Source of the DNA: Coxiellaceae bacterium
GTDB lineage: Bacteria > Pseudomonadota > Gammaproteobacteria > Coxiellales > Coxiellaceae
Assembly: GCA_014238325.1 (NCBI GenBank)
Contig: JABABH010000229.1
Span: forward strand, 1 to 13,763
Reading direction: 5' to 3'
DNA: 13,763 nucleotides
The first letter of the stretch is position 1. The number at the start of each line of letters is the position of its first letter. The translations under genes and the position numbers were made by a program. The notes beneath the pieces are model-generated. The model saw only the letters and a list, made by a program, of their open reading frames with translations. It was not told the DNA's origin and did no database searches. Of this stretch, positions 1 through 7,536 are shown piece after piece.

Positions 1-141
1 CATCGCGATGGGGATGCTTAAGGGGACAACCGCGATTGTCTCCTTAAGTGGCTGAGCGAACATTTATTTTTCGCCAGCCATCAAAACCAAGGTATACCGC
101 TCGCCATCACCCACTTCGCATCTTCAGGCACGAGCGGTATA
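1..141 (-). repeat. Left copy of a 141-bp structured dispersed repeat (cut by window edge)
   Basis: The reverse complement of 1-141 aligns without gaps to 8685-8825, with 6 mismatches by eye (about 96% identity). It holds two hairpins: a perfect 12-bp stem, 92-103 with 131-142 (GTATACCGCTCG and its complement), and a 13-bp stem, 17-29 with 36-48, containing one A-C mismatch. The palindrome CATCGCGATG lies at 1-10. The right copy has a further hairpin beyond the matching point, so this copy probably continues left of the window. Its inner end lies directly against a truncated Rpn-family reading frame. No protein is convincingly encoded: a short frame stays open in both copies, but two of the six differences change amino acids while keeping the hairpin paired. 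Family unknown; it resembles REP/BIME-like or small non-autonomous elements only in being structured and repeated. Confidence 0.85.
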
Positions 142-142
142 C

Positions 143-613
143 TTGCCGAAAAAGGTAGCTCAGAGCGTTGATTTAAAAACTTTGCAATTACAAGACAGTA
201 GCTTTATCGATGAATCCTTAGGGGCATCGATGGCGGATATTTTGTATGAAGTTGAATTCCATCAGAAAAAGGGCTATATGTATGTGTTGGTGGAGCACCA
301 AAAAAAGCCTGATGAGATGATGCCCTATCGACTCATGCGTCATATGTTACAGATCATGGAATATCATTTAAGGCAAAAACAATCGAAAAGCATGTCACTG
401 GCCGAAAAACTCGAACAAGCTGGTTTCCAAAAGGGGGTCAGGAAAGGTGAGACGATCGGGTTGAACAGAGGTCGTCATGAAGGTGAGATGAAAGCCCAGC
501 AGCACATTGCACGGAATATGTTAGAACAACAAGCTGATCCACGGTTTGTCTCGAGGGTGACGGGTCTCTCCTTGAAAGAGATTGAATTATTATTGGCTCA
601 ATATCAAGACTAA
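143..613 (+). pseudogene. Remnant of an Rpn-family recombination-promoting nuclease/putative transposase
   Basis: The frame of 156 codons opens with TTG just after the repeat. It keeps the PD-(D/E)XK core typical of the family: ADILY with Asp32, then YVLVEHQ with the E-x-Q signature at Glu51-Gln53, followed by PYRLMRHMLQIMEYHL. The C-terminal part is the Gly/Lys/Glu-rich linker (about 93-115) and the closing GLSLKEIE helix. Two parts normally present are missing: the N-terminal start of about 30-40 residues (HD-x-FFK type) and roughly 110-140 residues between about residue 78 and 85, where the frame jumps straight from the core to the tail. Family members are usually near 300 residues. The break at the 5' side coincides with the end of the 141-bp repeat. 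No ribosome binding site is apparent. I read this as an eroded mobile gene; expression as a short protein is possible but unlikely. Confidence 0.8.
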
Positions 614-749
614 GCAAGTTTTTAATTCGTCAATTTGATACGGAACAGCTAGCTTCCTACTTTGAATCACCTTTAACCCATTGTTTAAAAAATAACAAGC
701 TAGGTTGGTCATGGCAACCAGGCAGCCCTGGGGTAGAAAGCATTCAGTA

Positions 750-779
750 TTGTCTCATACTCAGAAATGATGTTATGAT
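750..779 (+). promoter_or_regulatory. Candidate sigma70 promoter of purD
   Basis: TTGTCT (750-755) and TATGAT (774-779) are separated by 18 bases. The -10 box ends only 8 bases before the purD ATG, and the bases between carry no Shine-Dalgarno sequence, so transcription from here would give an almost leaderless mRNA. The rest of 614-787 contains no gene I can support. Confidence 0.45.
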
Positions 780-787
780 TTTGTACT

Positions 788-2059
788 ATGAATGTGTTGA
801 TTATTGGGCAAGGGGGGCGAGAACATGCTTTAGCATGGAAGGTCGCTCGTTCAGAACACGTCGACTCTGTTTGGGTGGCACCGGGTAATGCGGGCACTAC
901 CTTAGAACGAAATATAAAAAATATTGAGATTGCATCCACTGATGTAATTGCATTGCTGCAATTCGCTCAAGACCATGCTATAGCTCTGACTATTGTTGGT
1001 CCAGAAGTCGCATTAGCAGCGGGTATAGTGGATGCTTTTCAGGAGGCAGGTTTACCTATCTTTGGACCGCCTCGTTTATCGGCTCAGCTTGAAAGTTCAA
1101 AAGTATTTAGCAAACAGTTTATGCGGCGGTATGGTATACCCACTGCTGATTTTCGTATCTTTTCTGAGGTGGAACCTGCTATAGACTATCTATCTAATCA
1201 GTCCTTTCCTGTGGTCATTAAGGCAGATGGCTTAGCGGCTGGTAAAGGTGTCATTATTGCGAGCTGTTTAGCAGACGCCCAGAAAACGGTGATCGATATT
1301 TTAGAAGACCGTTGTTTTGGACCAGCGGGACAGCATATTTTGATTGAAAAACTTGTCCTCGGCGAGGAAATGAGTTTTATCGCTATTGTCCATGAGCAGC
1401 AGGTTTTTCCATTGGCGACTTCTTGTGATTATAAAAAACTTGAGGTTAATAATAGGGGGTTGAATACAGGGGGCATGGGGGCTTATAGTCCAGCCCTATG
1501 TTCGGATGTATTAGTTTCGAAGATTATGTCTTCCATACTGCTGCCGACGGTACGGGGTCTACAGCAAGAGAATCTATCTTATACAGGGTTCCTATATGCC
1601 GGTTTGATGATGACTCCTGAGGGCGATCCCGTGCTCCTGGAATTCAATGTACGCTTAGGAGACCCAGAAACTCAGCCCTTGATGATGCGTTTGCGTTCAG
1701 ACCTAGTCGTCGTGATACAAGCGGCTTTGGATGGCCGGCTGACTGATGCTATGATTGAATGGGATACGCGTGCGGCAGTCGCGGTGGTGATGACAGCGGC
1801 AGGCTACCCTAAGTCCTATCAGCAAGGGGATGTCATTACAGGTCTTGCTGCCTTTCCTTCAGGTCCTGAATGCAAGGCTTTTCATTCTGGTACGCGATGT
1901 TCTGGAAATAATGCAATATTGACTCAGGGTGGTCGTGTATTAAGTATGACGGCCTTGGGCGATGATATACCTGCAGCGCGCGAGAAGGCTTATCAAGCAA
2001 TTCGTACTATTCACTGGCCAGGTTGTTATTATCGTTCTGATATCGCAAAATTTTCATAA
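788..2059 (+). CDS. purD: Phosphoribosylamine--glycine ligase (GAR synthetase)
   Basis: Cytosolic enzyme of de novo purine synthesis that joins glycine to 5-phosphoribosylamine using ATP, giving GAR. It has 423 residues, close to the usual 425-430. The N-terminal domain opens with LIIGQGGREHAL (4-15), and GPEVALAAGIVDAF lies at 71-84. The ATP-grasp domain shows the nucleotide-binding KADGLAAGKGV (145-155), NTGGMGAYSP (226-235) and the metal/ATP-binding EFNVRLGDPETQP (285-297). The usual DHK(R) before the NTGGMG loop reads DYKK here (214-217), a conservative but uncommon change. The ATG fits the family start exactly, yet no Shine-Dalgarno sequence precedes it. It stands alone, with no other pur gene nearby; the next gene begins about 180 bp later. 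All key motifs are intact, so it should be active. Confidence 0.97.
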   Translation: MNVLIIGQGGREHALAWKVARSEHVDSVWVAPGNAGTTLERNIKNIEIASTDVIALLQFAQDHAIALTIVGPEVALAAGIVDAFQEAGLPIFGPPRLSAQLESSKVFSKQFMRRYGIPTADFRIFSEVEPAIDYLSNQSFPVVIKADGLAAGKGVIIASCLADAQKTVIDILEDRCFGPAGQHILIEKLVLGEEMSFIAIVHEQQVFPLATSCDYKKLEVNNRGLNTGGMGAYSPALCSDVLVSKIMSSILLPTVRGLQQENLSYTGFLYAGLMMTPEGDPVLLEFNVRLGDPETQPLMMRLRSDLVVVIQAALDGRLTDAMIEWDTRAAVAVVMTAAGYPKSYQQGDVITGLAAFPSGPECKAFHSGTRCSGNNAILTQGGRVLSMTALGDDIPAAREKAYQAIRTIHWPGCYYRSDIAKFS

Positions 2060-2139
2060 AGTGAGATTTGAATACCATCAGTAATTCTGACTAATTGTCT
2101 GAAAAATAATCAAAAATTCTTCCTAATCTGTTCAAACCT

Positions 2140-2168
2140 ATGACAACTCCTGTCTACTGTACTATATT
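2140..2168 (+). promoter_or_regulatory. Candidate sigma70 promoter of the L,D-transpeptidase gene
   Basis: ATGACA (2140-2145) and TATATT (2163-2168) are separated by 17 bases, a good match to the sigma70 pattern, about 72 bases before the likely ATG. A second AT-rich -10-like stretch (TATAGATAAT) begins near 2179. The presence of a promoter in this 180-bp gap suggests the gene is transcribed separately from purD. Confidence 0.45.
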
Positions 2169-2240
2169 TTTTAACAGGTATAGATAATAAATTTGGCAAG
2201 GAGGCCCGCTCGCCCAGCAACGAAGGGAAAGGAGGGTATG

Positions 2241-2945
2241 ATGAAATTATTCTGGATGACAACGATCACCATGGCCTGCATGATTGCAGAGAGTGCTTAT
2301 GGGGGGATGCCAAGCTTTTCAAGCACCCCATCTTATGGCTCACCTAGAGGAAGTCAGTATCTTGATACGACTGAACTTCAGAATTCTGGTGTCTCGACGC
2401 GGCACCAGACCCGCTCTTCTGATCGTACAGATCGGAAGGTCTTATTTTTAAATAGTAAATTCGTCACTTTTGTAGCGGTGCGACTGGAAGAGCTGATTCC
2501 TAATGCAGCGCATGGTATGAGGATGTATATGGATTTACCGACTCGTATTCATCCATCAGGAGAGAGAGTCTTTGTGTTCAGTCCCCATTTACTGAGATGG
2601 GCAGCTTATGATCGAGAAGGCTATCAAATCGCGGCCGGTAAGGCGAACGGTGGAGCTAATTATTGCCCAGAGCTAAAGCGACCCTGTCATACACCGAGTG
2701 GTGCTTTTCGTGTTCAGCGGAAAGGAACGGTGCATTGTGTTTCTAGAAAATTTCCTTTAGGAGTGGGTGGAGCACCGATGCCTTATTGTATGTACTTTGG
2801 TTCGGGATATGCCATACATGGCTCCCCGTATATCTCTAATAATAATACGAGTCATGGCTGTATTCGTGTGTATGTGGGTGCGGCCGCTTGGCTGCATCGA
2901 TATTTTATGAAACCAGGGACTAAGGTATTAGTATTGTCATATTAA
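2241..2945 (+). CDS. Secreted L,D-transpeptidase (YkuD domain)
   Basis: Enzyme of the periplasm that forms meso-DAP/meso-DAP cross-links in peptidoglycan or attaches proteins to it. The catalytic motif HGSPYISNNNTSHGCIRV lies near the C-terminus, with His193, His205 and nucleophile Cys207. Ahead of it are the features of the cysteine-rich branch of the family: YCPELKRPCHTPSG, VHCVSRKFPLG and GGAPMPYCMYF, whose extra cysteines could form disulfides. I chose the ATG at 2241 (234 residues): AGGAGG at 2230-2235 lies 5 bases before it, and it starts a signal peptide of about 20 residues ending near SAYGG. The adjacent ATG at 2238 is only 2 bases from the Shine-Dalgarno; the frame also runs up to a TTG at 2193, but that would bury the signal peptide. 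Residues 22-65 are low-complexity Ser/Thr-rich. Short enzymes of this type include the Legionella EnhA family; orthology is not established here. Confidence 0.92.
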   Translation: MKLFWMTTITMACMIAESAYGGMPSFSSTPSYGSPRGSQYLDTTELQNSGVSTRHQTRSSDRTDRKVLFLNSKFVTFVAVRLEELIPNAAHGMRMYMDLPTRIHPSGERVFVFSPHLLRWAAYDREGYQIAAGKANGGANYCPELKRPCHTPSGAFRVQRKGTVHCVSRKFPLGVGGAPMPYCMYFGSGYAIHGSPYISNNNTSHGCIRVYVGAAAWLHRYFMKPGTKVLVLSY

Positions 2946-2966
2946 TCTTGTGTGACTCGCATTAGC

Positions 2967-5087
2967 TTACAGGTTATCGGGTGCAGAGGATTCGTAGAAT
3001 ATCGATGCACCCGATGCCTGTGTTTTAGGCGGCAACGCTTTTGTTTCAGCATGACAGGTAACAATGAGTATGGCACCTGTCCATTGTAGTGCTTGTATCG
3101 CTTGAGGCTGAGAGAAACGCGGTGTCTGTATCATTTTCCATAGGCAATGCCCAAAGATATGAATCATGTCTTGCATCAGTTTATCTGTTTTTTCAAAGAG
3201 AATAGAGGGTGTTTTTTTCAAAGTGAGTAAGTTGTGTTTGGGTAAGCGGTAATTGATCGATCCGACCCATAAGGGCACCTTGCTATCGATAAATTGAATA
3301 TGAGAAGCCCACAACCGTAATTCTAAAATTCTCGCCTGATGAGGTAGATGTTTAATCATAAATAAGACAGGAGGTTGCTGCTCATAGAGCCAGGGTAATA
3401 GGGGGAGTTGTTGAGCAGGCATATGGCTGATAAAACGACCTAATGTTTTTTGTAAGTCATAATGATGTTGTACGACCACCCAGCCTTGGTTGAGTAGTTG
3501 TTGTTGGATGTTTGCTAAGAATTCTGCACACTGTATATTCAAAGGCTGCGTGGGATGACCTAGGCGATTGAGTCTATAAATGGGTACGTACTGGGTGGGA
3601 TATTCCCACCAACTGTTGAAAGCGATATATTTTGTGATCCATTCGGGGGAGGAATAATACATCGTTTTTTTAAATTCAAAGGCACTAAAACCGATCCATG
3701 GCAAGATAAGAATCAGGAATAGGGGTAGCAGTAACTTAGTATAAGCCCAAGGGTCAGGAGAATACCGTCGATACAGCATGATTGAGGTTAATAAAATAGC
3801 GAATCCTAGCCCGACGCTTGCCAATACATCTTCTAACCAATGGGCTCCTAGGTATAAACGCGATATACCGACGAGTGTGATCAATAGACTTGCCACAGCA
3901 TAGGGTATAGGACGCCAGCGTTTAGGTATTTGCTCTGCGATAAGGAAGGCGATCAATCCAAAGATCGTCAACGCAAGACAGGTATGTCCACTGGGGAAAG
4001 AGGAGCTTTTGATAATGGATAAAAATCCAGTAGGACGTGGAGAATAAATGAGAGTTTTAAATAAATAAACAGCAGCAGCGCTCACAATAAACGTGCTGAT
4101 CATATAATAAGCTGCTCGACGTTGTCGCTTTATGATCAAGAGAAATGTTGATAAAACGGTTATCACGAGTATCGTCGGCATCGCACCAAAGAGTGTCGTA
4201 GCTACGAAAAATTTATCCAGTGGAAGAAAGCGCAGACCTTGTAGTAAATAAAAAGGTGTTGTATTGAAATGAGTTAAAGGTCCATATACCTTAGCTATGA
4301 TGAGGAAAATCGTGAATATCAAGAGGCCGAGGCAGGCTAATATTAATAAAGTCAGTTGATGATGATCTGTTGGTGTGCGGCGGTTGGTGATCCAGGTGAG
4401 AAACTTGGCGGAGTGATGGTGGTATAGCCAAGACCAGAAGCGGTCGATCCAACGATTTATAGTAAGCACGAGAAAAGAGAAAAAGCGTTGTATGATCCAA
4501 AAGATGAGCCATAATAGAACAATAAAAAGGAAGCTAATCAACATAAATTTGGTGGTTAATCCAGGTGGCAAGGTTAAAGAAGCCGCACCGATGAGGATGC
4601 CTGGAAATATATAAATCACTGCCCAGAAGAATGAAGAGGGCAGAGCAGCTAAGAGAAAACGCATGCTTGTCATTTTTAGAAAGCCTGCAATAAGAGGCAC
4701 TGAGCTTCGAGCAGGGCCGATAAAACGGCCAAAAATAATACTTTTCCCTCCATGCTTTTCAAAAAATGCTTCACTTTTTTTGAGCCAATGTGGATATTTT
4801 TTAAAAGGCCACATACTGCGTAGCTGTACGTTATAGTATCGACCAAAGGTAAAGCCAACGATATCACCTAATAAAGCGCCGCATGTAGCAGCTGATAGGG
4901 TTTGGAGCATCGGCATCATACCACGCCCTATGCCAACGCCGATGAGCGTCATCGTGACAGAGCCAGGAATGATAGTACCGAGCAGGGGAACGGATTCCGC
5001 AAAAGCAATTAAAAAGGCGACAAGGGACCCCATATGAGGATGTTGATGTAAATATTGTGATAGGAAATTTAGCCAGTGGTTAAGCAT
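2967..5087 (-). CDS. DedA / PAP2 phosphatase / LssY C-terminal domain fusion, inner-membrane protein
   Basis: Three domains in one polypeptide (positions counted from the upstream ATG at 5135). Residues 17-220 are DedA/SNARE-associated: ESVPLLGTIIPG (47-58), GDIVGFTFGRYYN (90-102) and FGRFIGPARSSVPLIAG (135-151); DedA proteins flip or move undecaprenyl phosphate or phospholipids. Residues about 260-455 are a PAP2 lipid phosphatase with all three catalytic motifs: K360-x6-R367-P368, PSGH (381-384) and SRLYLGAHWLED (425-436). Residues about 480-690 are the soluble LssY-type C-terminal domain of unknown function. About a dozen hydrophobic helices are visible. The fusion suggests undecaprenyl-pyrophosphate or phosphatidate dephosphorylation coupled to lipid transport. 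I prefer the ATG at 5087 (706 residues) because MLNHWLNFL fits the DedA start; the upstream ATG at 5135 adds a His-rich stretch. Neither has a clear Shine-Dalgarno. It lies downstream of lipA and is convergent with the L,D-transpeptidase gene. Confidence 0.9.
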   Translation of the reverse strand: MLNHWLNFLSQYLHQHPHMGSLVAFLIAFAESVPLLGTIIPGSVTMTLIGVGIGRGMMPMLQTLSAATCGALLGDIVGFTFGRYYNVQLRSMWPFKKYPHWLKKSEAFFEKHGGKSIIFGRFIGPARSSVPLIAGFLKMTSMRFLLAALPSSFFWAVIYIFPGILIGAASLTLPPGLTTKFMLISFLFIVLLWLIFWIIQRFFSFLVLTINRWIDRFWSWLYHHHSAKFLTWITNRRTPTDHHQLTLLILACLGLLIFTIFLIIAKVYGPLTHFNTTPFYLLQGLRFLPLDKFFVATTLFGAMPTILVITVLSTFLLIIKRQRRAAYYMISTFIVSAAAVYLFKTLIYSPRPTGFLSIIKSSSFPSGHTCLALTIFGLIAFLIAEQIPKRWRPIPYAVASLLITLVGISRLYLGAHWLEDVLASVGLGFAILLTSIMLYRRYSPDPWAYTKLLLPLFLILILPWIGFSAFEFKKTMYYSSPEWITKYIAFNSWWEYPTQYVPIYRLNRLGHPTQPLNIQCAEFLANIQQQLLNQGWVVVQHHYDLQKTLGRFISHMPAQQLPLLPWLYEQQPPVLFMIKHLPHQARILELRLWASHIQFIDSKVPLWVGSINYRLPKHNLLTLKKTPSILFEKTDKLMQDMIHIFGHCLWKMIQTPRFSQPQAIQALQWTGAILIVTCHAETKALPPKTQASGASIFYESSAPDNL
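2969..3021 (+). terminator. Candidate terminator hairpin for the L,D-transpeptidase gene, inside the 3' end of the opposing gene
   Basis: ATCGGGTGCA (2976-2985) pairs perfectly with TGCACCCGAT (3006-3015), and ACAGG (2969-2973) with CCTGT (3017-3021), giving a long GC-rich stem with a 20-base loop. On the plus strand it is followed by GTTTT. It lies 24 bases after the L,D-transpeptidase stop. The minus strand has no T-run after the stem, so it looks one-directional. The same bases encode the last residues of the facing LssY-type protein. Confidence 0.5.
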
Positions 5088-5200
5088 GATGTAGGATTCT
5101 TGTCGTGCATGGTGATGATAAAAGTATATCAGCATCCCAATGATAGAGCGTTCTGAGGCTTTGATGCTGGCTGACTAAACCTCCTTCTAGGTGTGGATAG

Positions 5201-6160
5201 CTAGGAGACATGTTTTCCTTGAGCTTGCAAATCAGCTTGATAAGAAGAACGTACGAGTGGACCACTCGCAACATGTGAAAACCCCATGGTTTTACCGAGG
5301 TCGCCCAGTGCTTGAAATTCTTGAGGCGTATAATAAGCAGCTACCGGCATATGGTAGGGCGTGGGCTGCAAGTATTGCCCTAAGGTGAGTCGGTCGACAT
5401 GATGAGCACGTAAATCTTGCATGACGGCTTTGACTTCAGTCATGGATTCTCCCAAACCTAACATCATGCCTGATTTCGTCGGGATGTTTGGGAAACGTGT
5501 TTTAAATTCCTGGAGCACTTTGAGGGACCATTGATAATCGGAACCGGGTCGGGCTTGCTTATAGAGGCGTGGTACGGTTTCAATATTATGATTGAAGACA
5601 TCGGGTAATCCCTCAGCTAAGGCTAGGAAAGCCTTGGAGAGACGGCCACGAAAGTCAGGGACTAAAACCTCGACGGTAATATCCGGGGTTTTCTCGCGTA
5701 CACGATTGACGCATGCGGTAAAGTGGGCGCCTCCGCCATCGCGCAAATCATCGCGATCGACAGACGTGATGACGACGTATTTTAACTGCATGGCATGAAT
5801 GGTATCCGCCAAATGAGTCGGCTCATTGGGGTCCAAAGGGTCCGGTCGACCATGGCCAACATTACAAAAGCTACAACGACGTGTGCATTTATCTCCCATG
5901 ATCATAAAAGTTGCTGTCCCGTGGCTGAAGCATTCATGCAGATTAGGGCAAGCTGCTTCCTCGCAGACCGTGACTAACTGATTTTTTTGAATTAATTTTT
6001 TCAAGTTAGCGACTTTATTATCGGAAGGCAGCCGGATGCGAATCCAGTCAGGTTTTCTGAGTATAGGCAGACTCGTATCTACTTTCACAGGAATACGTGA
6101 CAATTTATCTCTGCCCAATGCTTTTTTTTGGGGGTCATAGGGAGAAGTATTATGAGACAT
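5201..6160 (-). CDS. lipA: Lipoyl synthase
   Basis: Radical-SAM enzyme that inserts two sulfurs into octanoyl groups on E2 and H proteins, completing lipoate. Both iron-sulfur clusters are recognisable: the auxiliary cluster CEEAACPNLHEC (Cys66, Cys71, Cys77) and the radical-SAM cluster CTRRCSFC (Cys92, Cys96, Cys99). The C-terminal RSSY (304-307), whose Ser ligates the auxiliary cluster, is intact. Its 319 residues match the family. The ATG at 6160 lies inside the last codons of lipB (11-bp overlap), with AGGA 8 bases upstream, so the two genes are translated from one mRNA in the order lipB-lipA. Nothing suggests loss of function. Confidence 0.97.
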   Translation of the reverse strand: MSHNTSPYDPQKKALGRDKLSRIPVKVDTSLPILRKPDWIRIRLPSDNKVANLKKLIQKNQLVTVCEEAACPNLHECFSHGTATFMIMGDKCTRRCSFCNVGHGRPDPLDPNEPTHLADTIHAMQLKYVVITSVDRDDLRDGGGAHFTACVNRVREKTPDITVEVLVPDFRGRLSKAFLALAEGLPDVFNHNIETVPRLYKQARPGSDYQWSLKVLQEFKTRFPNIPTKSGMMLGLGESMTEVKAVMQDLRAHHVDRLTLGQYLQPTPYHMPVAAYYTPQEFQALGDLGKTMGFSHVASGPLVRSSYQADLQAQGKHVS

Positions 6161-6806
6161 ATTGGATATCCTGTGTATGTGGCGACTCTATCAGAGGATC
6201 AGTATAACCAAAGTGTTGGACAAAGTAAGGGGTTATTGCTTCTGCGACTTGTTGCACCGAGGCGCCTGGCTTGTAGTGGGAAAGTTGTGTGACCTGTAAA
6301 CCGGGAAATCCGCAAGGATTAATATAGGTGAATGGGTTAAGATCCATATTTATATTGAAGGCCAAACCGTGATAGCAGTAGCCGCGTCGAATACGTAGAC
6401 CAATAGCGCCCATCTTGGCATGATCCACATAAATACCAGGGGCATGTGTGAGTGCATAGGCATGAATCTCGTGCTTGCATTGTAGGTAATCGATGAGCAT
6501 GGCCTCAATTTTGTGCACGAGAGTCCGAGAGTGGAGCATCAATCGACGAATATCAAGCAGAAAATACAGCATCAGTTGACCGGGGCCGTGGTAGGTCACT
6601 TGGCCGCCGCGATCAGTACGAATGATAGGGATAGTGGCCGGCTTGAGCACATGCTCGGGTTTTCCTGCGAGTCCCTGGGTAAATACGGGGGGATGTTCCA
6701 ATAACCAGAGCTCATCAACGGTAGAGGCTAAGCGACGATCGGTGAAAGTGCGCATAGCAGTCCAAATTTCAGCATAATCGATCAAGTGCTTCCATGATCG
6801 AATCAT
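6150..6806 (-). CDS. lipB: Octanoyl-[acyl-carrier-protein]:protein N-octanoyltransferase
   Basis: Moves octanoate from ACP to lipoyl domains, the step before LipA. With the ATG at 6806 the protein has 218 residues. RGGQVTYHGPGQ (66-77) forms the substrate pocket; the catalytic pair is Lys131 (HAKMGAIGLRI) and Cys165 (INPCGFPG). The sequence MIRSW aligns with the start region of E. coli LipB (LVRHL), supporting this ATG. An alternative is the TTG at 6818 (222 residues), which has AGAGG 9 bases upstream and an in-frame TAG just before. The ATG is overlapped by the TAA of a 24-codon frame (TAATG), which could couple translation. It overlaps lipA by 11 bp at its 3' end. Confidence 0.96.
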   Translation of the reverse strand: MIRSWKHLIDYAEIWTAMRTFTDRRLASTVDELWLLEHPPVFTQGLAGKPEHVLKPATIPIIRTDRGGQVTYHGPGQLMLYFLLDIRRLMLHSRTLVHKIEAMLIDYLQCKHEIHAYALTHAPGIYVDHAKMGAIGLRIRRGYCYHGLAFNINMDLNPFTYINPCGFPGLQVTQLSHYKPGASVQQVAEAITPYFVQHFGYTDPLIESPHTQDIQYVS

Positions 6807-6880
6807 TAAGTCAGGCAAGGGAATGTGCCTCTAGTAGCATTAAGGTGGGCCAATCTATCGGTAGGCTGGAGTTGTTTCAT
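6806..6880 (-). CDS. Candidate 24-residue upstream ORF coupled to lipB
   Basis: An ATG at 6880 preceded by AGGA at 6 bases opens a frame reading MKQLQPTDRLAHLN and onward to a TAA that shares bases with the lipB ATG (TAATG). This arrangement is typical of termination-reinitiation coupling. The peptide resembles nothing I recognise, and a frame this short can arise by chance. It sits in the 119-bp gap between the thioesterase gene and lipB. Confidence 0.25.
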   Translation of the reverse strand: MKQLQPTDRLAHLNATRGTFPCLT

Positions 6881-6937
6881 CCGATATCCTAACGCGTGCG
6901 ATTGGGTTGACTATTGAGGCGCATATGCGCATACAGT

Positions 6938-7459
6938 TCAGTCATGTTGATCGGTTGAAGCTCGAGATTGTCGACGGTTTCGGGCCATCTGCTGACGGTG
7001 TTGTCGGCGTATATCGGCTTCGTCATAGCGTCTTTTTTCTGTTGGGGTTTCGGGAAGGATAGGAGGAACGGGTACGGGTTTTTGATCTTCATTGACGGCC
7101 ACAAAGGTAAAATAGGCCGATAATATATGAGAAATTTGCTTAGTTTTTAGATCTTCTGCCATCACCTGGATGCCAATTTCCATGGATGTGCGCCACGTAC
7201 GATTCACGGCTGCACGAAATAATAAGACATCGCCGCGTTTGGCTGGAGCCAGAAAATGCATCGCATCTACCGAGGCCGTGACACAGGTACAACCACTATG
7301 CCGTTCTGCCACCACGGAAGCGGTTCTATCGAGGATGCTCATCACTAAGCCGCCAAATACCGTGTCGTTAGAATTTAAGTCATTGGGAAAAACTTTATAA
7401 GTTTGATCATGAATGGCAGATTCTGAGATGCGTTTTGGTGGTAGAACAGGTGTGGTCAT
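6938..7459 (-). CDS. Hotdog-fold acyl-CoA thioesterase (YciA/BACH type)
   Basis: Cytosolic enzyme hydrolysing acyl-CoA to free acid and CoA. A single hotdog domain of about 125 residues contains the family core: the turn SNDTVFGGLVMSILD with the catalytic-site Asp near residue 44, then CVTASVDAMHFLAPAKRGD and the strand SAYFTFVAVNEDQKPVPVPPI. The basic helical tail (PETPTEKRRYDEADIRRQHR) is typical of this branch. Two ATGs lie in tandem (7462 and 7459); GAGAGG sits 1 and 4 bases upstream respectively, so I take the second (173 residues). A possible -10 (TATAAA on the minus strand, 7502-7507) lacks a good -35. It is the first gene of the minus-strand block leading into lipB-lipA; a functional link to lipoate is not evident. 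The last 15-20 residues are Arg/Gln-rich. Confidence 0.9.
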   Translation of the reverse strand: MTTPVLPPKRISESAIHDQTYKVFPNDLNSNDTVFGGLVMSILDRTASVVAERHSGCTCVTASVDAMHFLAPAKRGDVLLFRAAVNRTWRTSMEIGIQVMAEDLKTKQISHILSAYFTFVAVNEDQKPVPVPPILPETPTEKRRYDEADIRRQHRQQMARNRRQSRASTDQHD

Positions 7460-7536
7460 CATGCCTCTCTTTCATTACGAAGTTAAAAATTGTGAGCGTG
7501 CTTTATACGCAGCTACCCATATTAGAATTAAGGAGT

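Noticed and set aside
1..142. CRISPR-like repeat or attachment site
   Set aside because: Only two inverted copies 8.5 kb apart, with no direct spaced repeats, no cas genes and no integrase.
586..893. About 100 open codons on the plus strand before and into purD, reading KFLIRQFDTEQLASYF and onward
   Set aside because: No usable ATG/GTG start with a ribosome binding site before purD, no family resemblance, and it overlaps the certain purD coding region. It may be a fragment of a lost gene but this cannot be supported.
5186..5200. Strong AAGGAGG on the minus strand between lipA and the LssY fusion
   Set aside because: No ATG/GTG/TTG lies at a suitable distance; the likely starts of the next gene are more than 50 bases away, so it does not mark a gene start that I can defend.
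6889..7104. 71-codon minus-strand frame overlapping the thioesterase 3' end, considered as a frameshifted tail
   Set aside because: The thioesterase already ends with the normal family tail, and the other frame has no similarity to a missing domain.
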